From NCBI GenBank assembly GCA_003643935.1, contig QMLJ01000001.1, positions 1 through 16,334 of the forward strand: 16,334 nt of DNA. The letters are read 5' to 3'. Each line of letters starts with the position of its first letter. The stretch's first letter is position 1. The notes under the pieces were generated by a model. That model saw only the letters and a program-made list of their open reading frames with translations. It was not told where the DNA came from and made no database searches. This document shows positions 1-6,975 of the stretch, in pieces. This DNA comes from Deltaproteobacteria bacterium. GTDB lineage: Bacteria; Desulfobacterota; Desulfomonilia; UBA1062. The position numbers and the translations under genes were made by a program.

Positions 1-1389
1 CCAGCATCGCGTTCGGAGAAGGTGCTCAAGGGACTTATCAGGGCTGGTATGAACATTGCCCGCTTGAATCTAAGCCACGGTAGCCTGGATCAGCATGCAA
101 GGGACATAAGGCTAATCCGTAGACTCTCGGACGAATCAGGCAGGCCTGTTGCCATACTGGTAGATCTCCCGGGGCCCAAGATACGGGTGGGCAGGCTGAA
201 CAAGGAACCAATGGTATTGAAAAAGGGAGATAATGTAACCCTCACGGTGCGTAATCTGACCGGGGATACATCTCTAATACCCGTTGAGTTCAAGGGCCTT
301 ATAAAAAGCCTAAAGACAGGTGGCAAGGTATATCTAAACGATGGTTTCATACAATTAAGGGTACTGGAGATAAAGGGCGATGACGCTGTCTGCAAGGTAA
401 TCATAGGAGGCAAGCTGCTTTCACACAAGGGTCTTAATGTTCCAGGTGCAGACCTGGGGGTGGATGCTGTAACGGTAAGGGACCTGGAACTGCTTGATTT
501 TGCACTCAAGAATAATGTTGACGCTGTGAGCGTGTCGTTTGCAGGTAGTGCAGAGGATATAAATATGGCCAGGGATTTCGCCTTGGCCAAGGGTAAGGAT
601 ATCCACGTAGTGGCAAAGATAGAGAGAAGTCAGGCAGTTGAAAACATAGACGGGATACTTGAAGCCTCTGATGCCATAATGGTTGCCCGTGGTGACCTGG
701 GCGTGGAGATACCGATAGAAAAGGTGCCTGTTGTCCAGAAGATGATCATTCGTAAGGCAAACGTGATGGGAAAACCAGTGATCACTGCGACCCAGATGCT
801 GGAATCCATGACTTCTAACATAAGGCCAACAAGGGCAGAGGTAACAGATGTTGCAAATGCCATACTTGACGGTACTGATGCCGTGATGCTCTCAGAGGAA
901 ACAGCCATAGGTGATTACCCGGTAGAAACCGTGAGGATGATGTCTAAGATTGCATCTGTTACAGAGAAGAATAGGATACAGAGGCAAGTTCTTAAGATCG
1001 TCCAGGGTTATAAGAAGTCAGGTTTTAGTGCCACGAGTATCGAGGACGTTATTTCTTCATCCCTTATAGATGCTTTAAACATGCTTGACATACGACTCAT
1101 CCTTACGCCGACCCATAGTGGCAGTACCCCCAGGCTAGTATCCAGGTTCAAGCCCAGGTGCTGGATAATCTCTTTTAGCGAAAGTATGGCCGTGTGCAAT
1201 TTCCTCTCACTTTCATACGGCGTATACCCTGTGTTCATGGAGAGAAGGGAGAATATCCTTGATAAGGCAATCCAGTTCATAGAGAAAAACGGTCTGGCAA
1301 AGAAAGGAGATACGGTTATCCTTACAGAGGGGTTACTCCCGGGCAGGTCAGGGGGGACAGATACCTTCAGGATAATCCGTGTAGATTAG
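1..1389 (+). CDS. pyk: Pyruvate kinase, 5'-truncated by the window edge
   Basis: Converts phosphoenolpyruvate and ADP to pyruvate and ATP, the last step of glycolysis, in the cytoplasm. The frame is open to base 1: the codons before the GTG at 22 read PASRSEK, matching the usual TIGPASRS start of the family, so that GTG is an internal Val and about 10-15 residues are missing. In the 462 visible residues: phosphate-binding RLNLSHG (about 21-27), DLPGPKIR (55-62), B domain about 65-160, catalytic Lys in AKIE (206), metal-binding MVARGDLGVE (227-236), TATQMLESM (262-270), and a C-terminal domain with THSGSTPR. The residue equivalent to rabbit Glu117 is Lys (codon 178-180), with Leu and Val at the 113 and 120 equivalents; this is the pattern of K+-independent enzymes. 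No downstream gene is close (126 bp gap), so it probably ends its own unit. Confidence 0.97.
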   Translation, partial: PASRSEKVLKGLIRAGMNIARLNLSHGSLDQHARDIRLIRRLSDESGRPVAILVDLPGPKIRVGRLNKEPMVLKKGDNVTLTVRNLTGDTSLIPVEFKGLIKSLKTGGKVYLNDGFIQLRVLEIKGDDAVCKVIIGGKLLSHKGLNVPGADLGVDAVTVRDLELLDFALKNNVDAVSVSFAGSAEDINMARDFALAKGKDIHVVAKIERSQAVENIDGILEASDAIMVARGDLGVEIPIEKVPVVQKMIIRKANVMGKPVITATQMLESMTSNIRPTRAEVTDVANAILDGTDAVMLSEETAIGDYPVETVRMMSKIASVTEKNRIQRQVLKIVQGYKKSGFSATSIEDVISSSLIDALNMLDIRLILTPTHSGSTPRLVSRFKPRCWIISFSESMAVCNFLSLSYGVYPVFMERRENILDKAIQFIEKNGLAKKGDTVILTEGLLPGRSGGTDTFRIIRVD

Positions 1390-1431
1390 TCATCAGGGTT
1401 CTCGTACTTCTCCGCCTACATACTAGGTGCC

Positions 1432-1437
1432 TATAAT
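1432..1437 (+). promoter_or_regulatory. Possible -10 element (TATAAT) before the ABC cassette
   Basis: A perfect TATAAT lies in the 126-bp gap between the pyruvate kinase stop and the ABC ATPase start, about 80 bp before the latter. No convincing -35 box stands 16-18 bp upstream, and the TG two bases before it is one base off the extended -10 position. A separate TTGACT at 1452-1457 has no good -10 partner. The gap shows no hairpin with a T-run. This is a guess from sequence and position only. Confidence 0.3.
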
Positions 1438-1515
1438 CAAGCCATGGGTGTTTGACTTTTAACCTTGTTTGTGCTTTTTGATGCTCGGTACTGAACTCGT
1501 AGAGGGGGTGGGGTA

Positions 1516-2439
1516 ATGATAGCTGTCGACGGGATAACTAAGTATTACGGTCCCAAGCTTGCGATCGACGGTATTTCATTTGAGGTCAAGCAAGGTGAGA
1601 TACTGGGATTCCTGGGACCGAACGGGGCCGGGAAGAGCACTACCATGAAGATAATAACGGCGTTTATGCCTCCTACAACAGGTAGGGTAACCGTAATGGG
1701 ATATGATACCGTGGATGATTCCTTGGAGGTAAGGAAGAGGACAGGCTATCTCCCTGAGAACAATCCCCTTTACACGGACATGAAGGTTGAAAGCTTTCTC
1801 AGGTTTGTCGCATCAGCAAAGAACGTCAAGAGGAAGAGTATCAAGGCCAGTGTAGATAATGTAATAATGGAATGTGGCCTCGAAGAGGTGCGAGGCAGGA
1901 TTATATCCCGTCTCTCACGGGGTTATAGGCAAAGGGTAGGCCTTGCCCAGGCATTGATTAACGACCCGCCCGTGTTAATATTGGACGAACCGACTATAGG
2001 CCTTGATCCCAGGCAGATATACGAGATCAGGCAACTTATAAAGGACCTATCCGGCTCAAGGAGCATAATACTCTCTTCCCATATACTACCCGAGGTCTCC
2101 CAGTTGTGCGACAGGGTGGCTATTATCAACAGGGGCAAGATAGTAGCGATAGATACCCCTTCTAACCTCACTGCACAGCTGAGCGACCACAGGATAATAG
2201 AACTCTTAGTGGGGGAACGTATGGATGACGCCCTGGACCTGGTAAAAGGTATTGAAGGCGTTGTAAGCGCATCAAGGCTTAATTCTCACATAGTAATTGA
2301 GACCTCAAGGGATATGGACATAAGGCCGGTTATAGCAAGGAAAATAGTGGAAGCAGGTATCCCTCTCATGGAATTACATGCAAAAGAGATGAGTCTGGAA
2401 GACATATTCATGGAGCTTGTAACAGAAGAGGAGGTGTAG
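1516..2439 (+). CDS. ABC transporter ATP-binding protein, GldA/ABC-2 type
   Basis: ATPase subunit that would power the permease coded by the next gene, on the cytoplasmic face of the inner membrane. The 307 residues show a full nucleotide-binding domain: Walker A GPNGAGKST (34-42), GYLPE in the Q-loop region (77-81), signature LSRGYRQRVG (133-142), Walker B VLILDEP (153-159), D-loop GLDP and switch His in SSH (187-189). The last 90 or so residues are the regulatory tail usual in GldA-, CcmA- and NatA-like proteins; its ending MSLEDIFMELV is typical. ATG follows a G-rich ribosome site (AGAGGGGG, 1501-1508). The stop is one base before the permease start. The four-gene context (ATPase, permease, GldG-like, DUF4340) points to the Gld-like group rather than a drug exporter. 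The substrate is unknown. Confidence 0.93.
   Translation: MIAVDGITKYYGPKLAIDGISFEVKQGEILGFLGPNGAGKSTTMKIITAFMPPTTGRVTVMGYDTVDDSLEVRKRTGYLPENNPLYTDMKVESFLRFVASAKNVKRKSIKASVDNVIMECGLEEVRGRIISRLSRGYRQRVGLAQALINDPPVLILDEPTIGLDPRQIYEIRQLIKDLSGSRSIILSSHILPEVSQLCDRVAIINRGKIVAIDTPSNLTAQLSDHRIIELLVGERMDDALDLVKGIEGVVSASRLNSHIVIETSRDMDIRPVIARKIVEAGIPLMELHAKEMSLEDIFMELVTEEEV
2429..2434 (+). promoter_or_regulatory. Strong ribosome site deciding the TTG start of the permease
   Basis: AGGAGG (continuing as AGGAGGTG to 2436) sits inside the last codons of the ATPase gene, six bases before TTG 2441. It supports the non-ATG start, which places the conserved RSVYAKEML amino terminus correctly. Confidence 0.8.
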
Positions 2440-2440
2440 G

Positions 2441-3202
2441 TTGCGTAGCGTATATGCAAAGGAGATGCTGATATATTTCAGCTCTCCCATATTTTATGCT
2501 GTCTCTTTTATCTTTTTATGCGTGCTGGGCATCTTTTTCTACAATGATATGGCGTACATGAGCATGCTGGCGAGCAGGATCGCTCAGTACCAGCTTTCAA
2601 CAGGCCTAGGTCTGGATAAGATTGTGTTAAGACCTTTGTTTTCCGACATGAGTATACTTCTCCTTTTTATAGTACCCATAATTGCAATGAGACTTTACTC
2701 TGAAGAAAAGGGGAACGGGACCATAGAGCTTATCTTCACATATCCCATTACTGACCTTCAGGTCTTGCTGGGCAAGTATCTTGCGGGACTCAGTGTGATA
2801 GCCATACTCCTTGGTATAACAACAGTTTTAATGTTGCTAGCAGGGATAGTGGTAAGTCCTGACTGGGGCCTGGTCTTTAGCTCATACCTGGGTCTATTCC
2901 TGGTAAGTGCATCCTTCCTTGCTATTGGTGTATTTGCTTCCAGTCTTACAAAAAACCAGATTATAGCTGCTGCATCGTCCTTGGGGATTATACTTGCCTT
3001 CTGGGCGGTTGGTTGGTTTTCTGATGTGTTCACTGCAAGTGCTGTTGCAAAATTTCTGGGGGAGCTGGGCATAATGGAGCATCTGGATGATTTTATGAAA
3101 GGCATGTTGAACGTAAAAGATGCCGTGTTCTACCTACTATTTTCACTGTTTTTCCTTTTCATGACCCTTAGGATTCTTGAATCACACACGTGGAGGGGCT
3201 AG
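2441..3202 (+). CDS. ABC-2 family permease, GldF-like
   Basis: Membrane subunit paired with the preceding ATPase. The 253-residue protein has about six hydrophobic segments (near 15-35, 66-86, 108-135, 140-168, 172-196 and 227-247), and the loop after the second carries MRLYSEEKGNGTIELIFTYP, the family hallmark seen in GldF and other ABC-2 permeases (roughly MRLxxEEKxxGTIELLLTxP). The opening, with YFSSPIFY just before the first membrane segment, is also typical. The start is TTG with a perfect ribosome site. It is separated from the ATPase by one base and ends four bases before the proposed GldG-like start. The length is normal. What the complex moves or does is unknown; in Flavobacterium the related complex is needed for gliding, which cannot be assumed here. 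Confidence 0.9.
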   Translation: MRSVYAKEMLIYFSSPIFYAVSFIFLCVLGIFFYNDMAYMSMLASRIAQYQLSTGLGLDKIVLRPLFSDMSILLLFIVPIIAMRLYSEEKGNGTIELIFTYPITDLQVLLGKYLAGLSVIAILLGITTVLMLLAGIVVSPDWGLVFSSYLGLFLVSASFLAIGVFASSLTKNQIIAAASSLGIILAFWAVGWFSDVFTASAVAKFLGELGIMEHLDDFMKGMLNVKDAVFYLLFSLFFLFMTLRILESHTWRG

Positions 3203-3206
3203 GTGT

Positions 3207-4556
3207 ATGAGAAATAAAAGCATCAAGTACATGTCTGGTACGGGTATAGCAGTAGCGGTATTTACTGCCATATTGGTTATCATATATATGATAGTATTGA
3301 ATCATCCAAAGGTATATGATCTCACGCTCAGCGGGAAGAATACCCTTGATGTAAAGACAAGAAATATATTGGACTCGCTGGACTTTGATGTAAAGGTGCT
3401 TGTCTTTTGCAAGAATGATAACACCAGGGAAAAGGCCAAGGATATATTGGATCTTTTTGCGTATGCGAGCAAGCATGTTAACTATGAAATAATTGATCCT
3501 GACGTACACCCGGGTGAAGCTAAAAAATATGCGATAGAGAGATATGGACAGGCAATACTGGTGGGTAATGGAAAACAGCAAAGAATAGAGACGGTAAGCG
3601 AACAGAACCTGGATAGTGCGATATTAAAGCTGAAGATGTCAGGGAAAAAGACAATCTATTTCACTACGGGGCATGGCGAGAGAGATATAGAAGATAACAA
3701 TAAAGACGGTCTGGCCACCCTAAAGAATGCCCTTAAGAGCGATAACTACAGGGTAAAGAAACTCATACTCATGAGGGAAAAGAGTGTACCATTGGATGCC
3801 GGCCTGGTTGCCGTAATTGGACCCAAAAAGCAGTTTCTCCCCGAGGAAATAAAGGAACTCGATGAGTACATAAAACAGGGTGGCAACTTGTTTATTGCCC
3901 TTGATCCCATGGAAGACACAGGTCTTGAAGGTTTTCTCTCAGAATATGGGGTGGTACTGGGAAATGACATGATCATAGATAAGTTCAGCAGGATACTTGG
4001 GGGTGATTATCTTATACCTGTTGTGAGTGAATATGGTGATGTAGATGCCTTGAGGGGCTTCAGGTATGCAACCTTTTTCCCGACTGCGTGTTCACTTTCA
4101 ATAAAGAAGACACTACCAAAAGGTATAGAGATCAGGTGGTTAGCAAGGACGTCAAGTCAAAGCTGGGCAGAGACAGACCTGGATAGGCTAGAGAGGCAAG
4201 GTAAGGCTCAACTTGACAAGAAGGACAAGAAGGGCCCTGTTGATATAGGGTTGTTCTTGAAGAAAAAGCTGGATACAAAGGGTGGTGGTTATGCAAGGCT
4301 TATCGTATTCGGGGATTCCGATTTTCTATCCAATACATATATAATGACATCTGGGAATGAAGATCTTGCCATGAATTGCATGAACATGCTTCTAGGTGAG
4401 CGCGAACTAGTTGTAATAAAGAAAAAACAGGCTAATCACCTGGCACCTCTGACCCCATACCAGGCAAGCTTGATGTTCTGGGTACCTGTTGTAGCAATAC
4501 CGTGCGTTATTCTTTTCATAGGTATAAGTGTGTTCCTCGTAAGGAGGAGGGCATGA
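3207..4556 (+). CDS. GldG-like ABC auxiliary protein (ABC_transp_aux type)
   Basis: Predicted to be anchored in the inner membrane with a large periplasmic domain, working with the GldA/GldF-like subunits. The 449 residues start with a membrane segment (about 10-31), then the periplasmic region opening with YDLTLSGKNTLD, a motif TTGHGERD (153-160), the stretch LPEEIKELDEYIKQGGNLFI, and FGDSDFLSN late in the protein; a second membrane segment lies near 423-446, followed by RRRA. These are marks of the GldG/DUF4350-like family. I place the start at ATG 3207, behind GGAGGGG (3192-3198). An in-frame TTG at 3177 lies inside the permease gene and would add ten residues with no membrane or family match. 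It is somewhat shorter than Flavobacterium GldG as I recall it. The stop overlaps the next start (ATGA). Confidence 0.85.
   Translation: MRNKSIKYMSGTGIAVAVFTAILVIIYMIVLNHPKVYDLTLSGKNTLDVKTRNILDSLDFDVKVLVFCKNDNTREKAKDILDLFAYASKHVNYEIIDPDVHPGEAKKYAIERYGQAILVGNGKQQRIETVSEQNLDSAILKLKMSGKKTIYFTTGHGERDIEDNNKDGLATLKNALKSDNYRVKKLILMREKSVPLDAGLVAVIGPKKQFLPEEIKELDEYIKQGGNLFIALDPMEDTGLEGFLSEYGVVLGNDMIIDKFSRILGGDYLIPVVSEYGDVDALRGFRYATFFPTACSLSIKKTLPKGIEIRWLARTSSQSWAETDLDRLERQGKAQLDKKDKKGPVDIGLFLKKKLDTKGGGYARLIVFGDSDFLSNTYIMTSGNEDLAMNCMNMLLGERELVVIKKKQANHLAPLTPYQASLMFWVPVVAIPCVILFIGISVFLVRRRA
4542..4547 (+). promoter_or_regulatory. Ribosome site deciding the DUF4340 start
   Basis: AGGAGG five bases before ATG 4553, within the last codons of the GldG-like gene. 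It settles the start at 4553 and, with the ATGA overlap, suggests translational coupling. Confidence 0.8.
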
Positions 4557-5848
4557 AGTTCAAAAGGGTTGCCTTATATATTGTTATCTTGGGTGTACTT
4601 CTAGGTTATTACTATTATTACGAAGTTCACATTCCATCTAAGCAAAGGGCCTTAAAGGAAAAAGCATCTAGGGTGTTTAGCCTGGACAAAGACGAGATAG
4701 GCTATATTGAGATTAAAGGTGAGGAGCATGTAGTCCTAAAGAAGAAAGGTGCAGACTGGATCATAGTAAAGCCGCTGTCTACAAAGGCGGACAAGGCCAC
4801 GGTGGAAAACCTTTTGGCTTCCTTAGTCAGGCTAAAGGTGGAAAGGACAATTGGGATTCAGAAAGACAAGGCAGCATTTGGACTTAACAAGCCAGTGCTA
4901 AGCATAGTAATCAGGGCAGGACAAAAAGAATTCAGATTTGCCCTTGGTGACAAGACCCCAACCAGTATGTACAGGTATGCTATCACCTCTACCAGAAAGG
5001 GTATATTCCTTGTGGATGCCTATGAGAAGGAGAGCCTGGACAAGGGACTATATGCGCTCAGGTATAAACGCGTAGTAGAAATCGAGCCAGGAGATGTAAT
5101 CGGCTTGAAGATAGAGAGAAAACAGGTTTCCTTGGATATCAAGAAAGGTAAGGATGGGCTATGGATATTGTCCGGGAACAAATCCTTCAAGGTAAAGCAG
5201 GAGAAGATAAGTTCACTGGTAAGGAGATTGTGCCTGCTTGAGGCAAAGGCCTTTCCAGGTCATGCAAAGGGTGTGGACTTGGCCAGGCCAGATATAAGGA
5301 TTTCACTATATACGGGTAAGAAATCCCGCGAGCTAAGATTTTGGGATAGAAGTTCACACCTGTACATGTTATCTAAATACCATAAGGGCCTGGTAGAACT
5401 CTCAAGGGATATACTTGATGACATCCCAAAAGGACAAAAGGACATACAGGACAGGACATTCTTGCATTTTGTACGGGATGATACGAAGAGTATATCGTTA
5501 TCATACAAATCGAGGAAAGAGGGCGTTCTTGTAAAGAAAGACGACAGCTGGTTCAATGCTGACAAAAAGGTTGAGGATCAATGGAAGGTGGATGAATTGT
5601 TGATGTCCTTGGAAGACCTTGAGTATAAAAGGATACTAGATGAAATTCCCACCGGGGTCCAGCCCGTGTGCACGATAAAGCTCAATACCGTGCATGAAAG
5701 GGGGACTATGGTAATTACGTTTTATAAGGGCGACTATGTAAGTTGTGGGAATTCGTCTTATCTTGTGGAAAAGGCCGGGGCAAAGCGCTGCCTTGATGCT
5801 GCAAAGGATGTAAATGCCATGCTTGATGGTCACAAAGAGAAGAAATAG
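4553..5848 (+). CDS. DUF4340 domain protein, membrane-anchored
   Basis: 431 residues of unknown biochemical role. A single N-terminal membrane anchor (about 6-24, ending in a run of tyrosines) is followed by a soluble domain, expected to face the periplasm. The repeated pattern DEIGYIEIKGEE...LKKKGADWIIVKPLSTKAD, with Lys-rich segments and short beta strands, is typical of DUF4340, whose genes commonly follow gldG-like genes in ABC cassettes. ATG 4553 overlaps the previous stop by four bases (ATGA) and is preceded by AGGAGG (4542-4547) at ideal distance. The longer reading from 4502 lies inside the preceding gene and was rejected. The dCMP deaminase gene begins three bases after the stop, so the unit may run on into the nucleotide genes. 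Confidence 0.85.
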   Translation: MKFKRVALYIVILGVLLGYYYYYEVHIPSKQRALKEKASRVFSLDKDEIGYIEIKGEEHVVLKKKGADWIIVKPLSTKADKATVENLLASLVRLKVERTIGIQKDKAAFGLNKPVLSIVIRAGQKEFRFALGDKTPTSMYRYAITSTRKGIFLVDAYEKESLDKGLYALRYKRVVEIEPGDVIGLKIERKQVSLDIKKGKDGLWILSGNKSFKVKQEKISSLVRRLCLLEAKAFPGHAKGVDLARPDIRISLYTGKKSRELRFWDRSSHLYMLSKYHKGLVELSRDILDDIPKGQKDIQDRTFLHFVRDDTKSISLSYKSRKEGVLVKKDDSWFNADKKVEDQWKVDELLMSLEDLEYKRILDEIPTGVQPVCTIKLNTVHERGTMVITFYKGDYVSCGNSSYLVEKAGAKRCLDAAKDVNAMLDGHKEKK

Positions 5849-5851
5849 ATA

Positions 5852-6388
5852 ATGGACTCGATACGTCCCTCTTGGGATGAATATTTCATGATGCTTGCAA
5901 AACTGGCTGCCTCGAGGTCTACATGCCTCTCCAGGCCAACGGGTGCTGTTATTGTCAAGGACAGGCAGGTCCTTGCAACAGGGTACAACGCGTCGTTGCC
6001 TGGTCAACCTCATTGCATAGACGAGGGTAGGTGCTTTAGGAGGTCTCTTGATTGGCCAGAGGCCATGAAGTACGACATGTGCAGGTCTGCTCATGCCGAA
6101 GCAAATGCAATAGCCCTTGCGGCCAAAAAAGGGGTCAGCGTGGAAGGAGCCACGATATACTGCACCTTGGAACCTTGCATAACATGCACGAAGCTGATAA
6201 TAATATCAGGTATAGTGAGAATAGTATACGAATATGAATATGACTCTCCCATACCAGAGAGGGATAGGTACTGGAAGGAGGTGCTGGCATCAAGTGGAGC
6301 AAAGGTAGAACAGTTAAAGGTAAGTGAGAAGACCATAAGATATGCCATTGAATTTCTCAAGCCGGATACATCGAGAAGGAGACTGTAG
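5852..6388 (+). CDS. dCMP deaminase (ComEB type)
   Basis: Zinc-dependent deaminase predicted to turn dCMP into dUMP, the substrate for thymidylate synthesis. In 178 residues: PTGAVIVKDRQVLATGYN (29-46), zinc and proton-shuttle motif HAEAN (81-85), and TLEPCITCTKLI (105-116) giving the two zinc cysteines. Extra His and Cys residues at 54, 55 and 61 (PHC..C region) match the second, structural zinc site of dCMP deaminases as opposed to cytidine or tRNA deaminases. The gene starts three bases after the DUF4340 stop with only a purine-rich AAAGAGAAGA ahead of it, so translation may be coupled. It leads a three-gene pyrimidine deoxynucleotide group. ComEB of competence operons is the same enzyme type, but no competence genes are near. 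Confidence 0.92.
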   Translation: MDSIRPSWDEYFMMLAKLAASRSTCLSRPTGAVIVKDRQVLATGYNASLPGQPHCIDEGRCFRRSLDWPEAMKYDMCRSAHAEANAIALAAKKGVSVEGATIYCTLEPCITCTKLIIISGIVRIVYEYEYDSPIPERDRYWKEVLASSGAKVEQLKVSEKTIRYAIEFLKPDTSRRRL

Positions 6389-6390
6389 TT

Positions 6391-6975
6391 TTGGTAATCG
6401 GCACGGACAAGATAATAGAAATGATAAAGAATGGCGTGGATGTTGAGGATCCCTTGACCCGTGAGGTTGTACGTAGACCATTGATTGAACATATAGGGGA
6501 TGACCAGGTGGATAGCATAGAGGGAACCACGGTGGACCTGAGGCTCGGTGCGATCTATAGGCCACGTGGTGCCGCAAGGCTGATGAGAGACCTGAGGGTA
6601 ACACCTGAGATAGACAAGGTTATGGACATTGAGCTAGACCCTGATGGTATCTACTCGGTAAGTGGGGGAGAATACCTACTTTTCCAGACAATAGAGCAGG
6701 TAAACCTGCCTTGCGATCTCTTTGCATATATAAGACCCAGGACCACCCTGATACGTTCTGGCATACCGCTTGAGACTGCCTTTGTATCCCCCAATTATCA
6801 AGGTAAGTTAACGGTTGGGATGAAACACCAGTCAAGGGAAAAGGTTGATATACAGATGGGCTTTCGCATTCTGTGCATAGCCTTCTTCCCCATAGATGGC
6901 AAGGCTGTTCCATACAGGGGGGTCTGGCAAGGTGACAGGGTATCTACAGATGGCAAAGAGGAGAGACCGTTTTGA
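6391..6975 (+). CDS. dCTP deaminase/dUTPase-family protein, active site altered
   Basis: Trimeric dCTP deaminase and dUTPase fold. Family marks in the 194 residues: GTTVDLRLG (45-53; usually PSSVDLRLG), RPRTTLIR (115-122; usually GRSSLxR), then LETAFVSPNYQGKLTVGM (127-144) and VPYRGVWQGD. The usual motif reads about F-I-D-P-G-F-x-G-x-I-T-L-E, so the glutamate that activates water in dCTP deaminases (Glu138 in E. coli) falls on Gly143 here (GGG at 6817-6819), and the dUTPase-type Asp is also missing. The protein may be inactive, regulatory, or use another residue (Glu128 is a candidate). TTG 6391 follows AAGGAG (6376-6381), two bases after the dCMP deaminase stop; the next ATG, at 6421, would cut into the N-terminal part. 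Family membership is clear, activity is not. Confidence 0.8.
   Translation: MVIGTDKIIEMIKNGVDVEDPLTREVVRRPLIEHIGDDQVDSIEGTTVDLRLGAIYRPRGAARLMRDLRVTPEIDKVMDIELDPDGIYSVSGGEYLLFQTIEQVNLPCDLFAYIRPRTTLIRSGIPLETAFVSPNYQGKLTVGMKHQSREKVDIQMGFRILCIAFFPIDGKAVPYRGVWQGDRVSTDGKEERPF

Noticed and set aside
22..24. GTG as the start of pyruvate kinase
   Set aside because: The frame stays open to base 1 and the codons before it read PASRSEK, conserved family sequence, so the gene is cut by the window edge.
1452..1480. TTGACT as -35 of the ABC cassette
   Set aside because: No TATAAT-like box lies 16-18 bp downstream; the sequence there is T-rich without A at position two.
3168..3581. 137-codon open frame on the - strand
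   Set aside because: It lies opposite the GldG-like gene, has no recognisable family or ribosome site, and is rich in Tyr, Ile and Cys as expected from the complement of AGG/ATA-rich coding sequence.
6052..6237. 61-codon + strand frame inside the dCMP deaminase gene
   Set aside because: It is an alternate frame of a gene with clear zinc motifs and has no ribosome site or similarity of its own.
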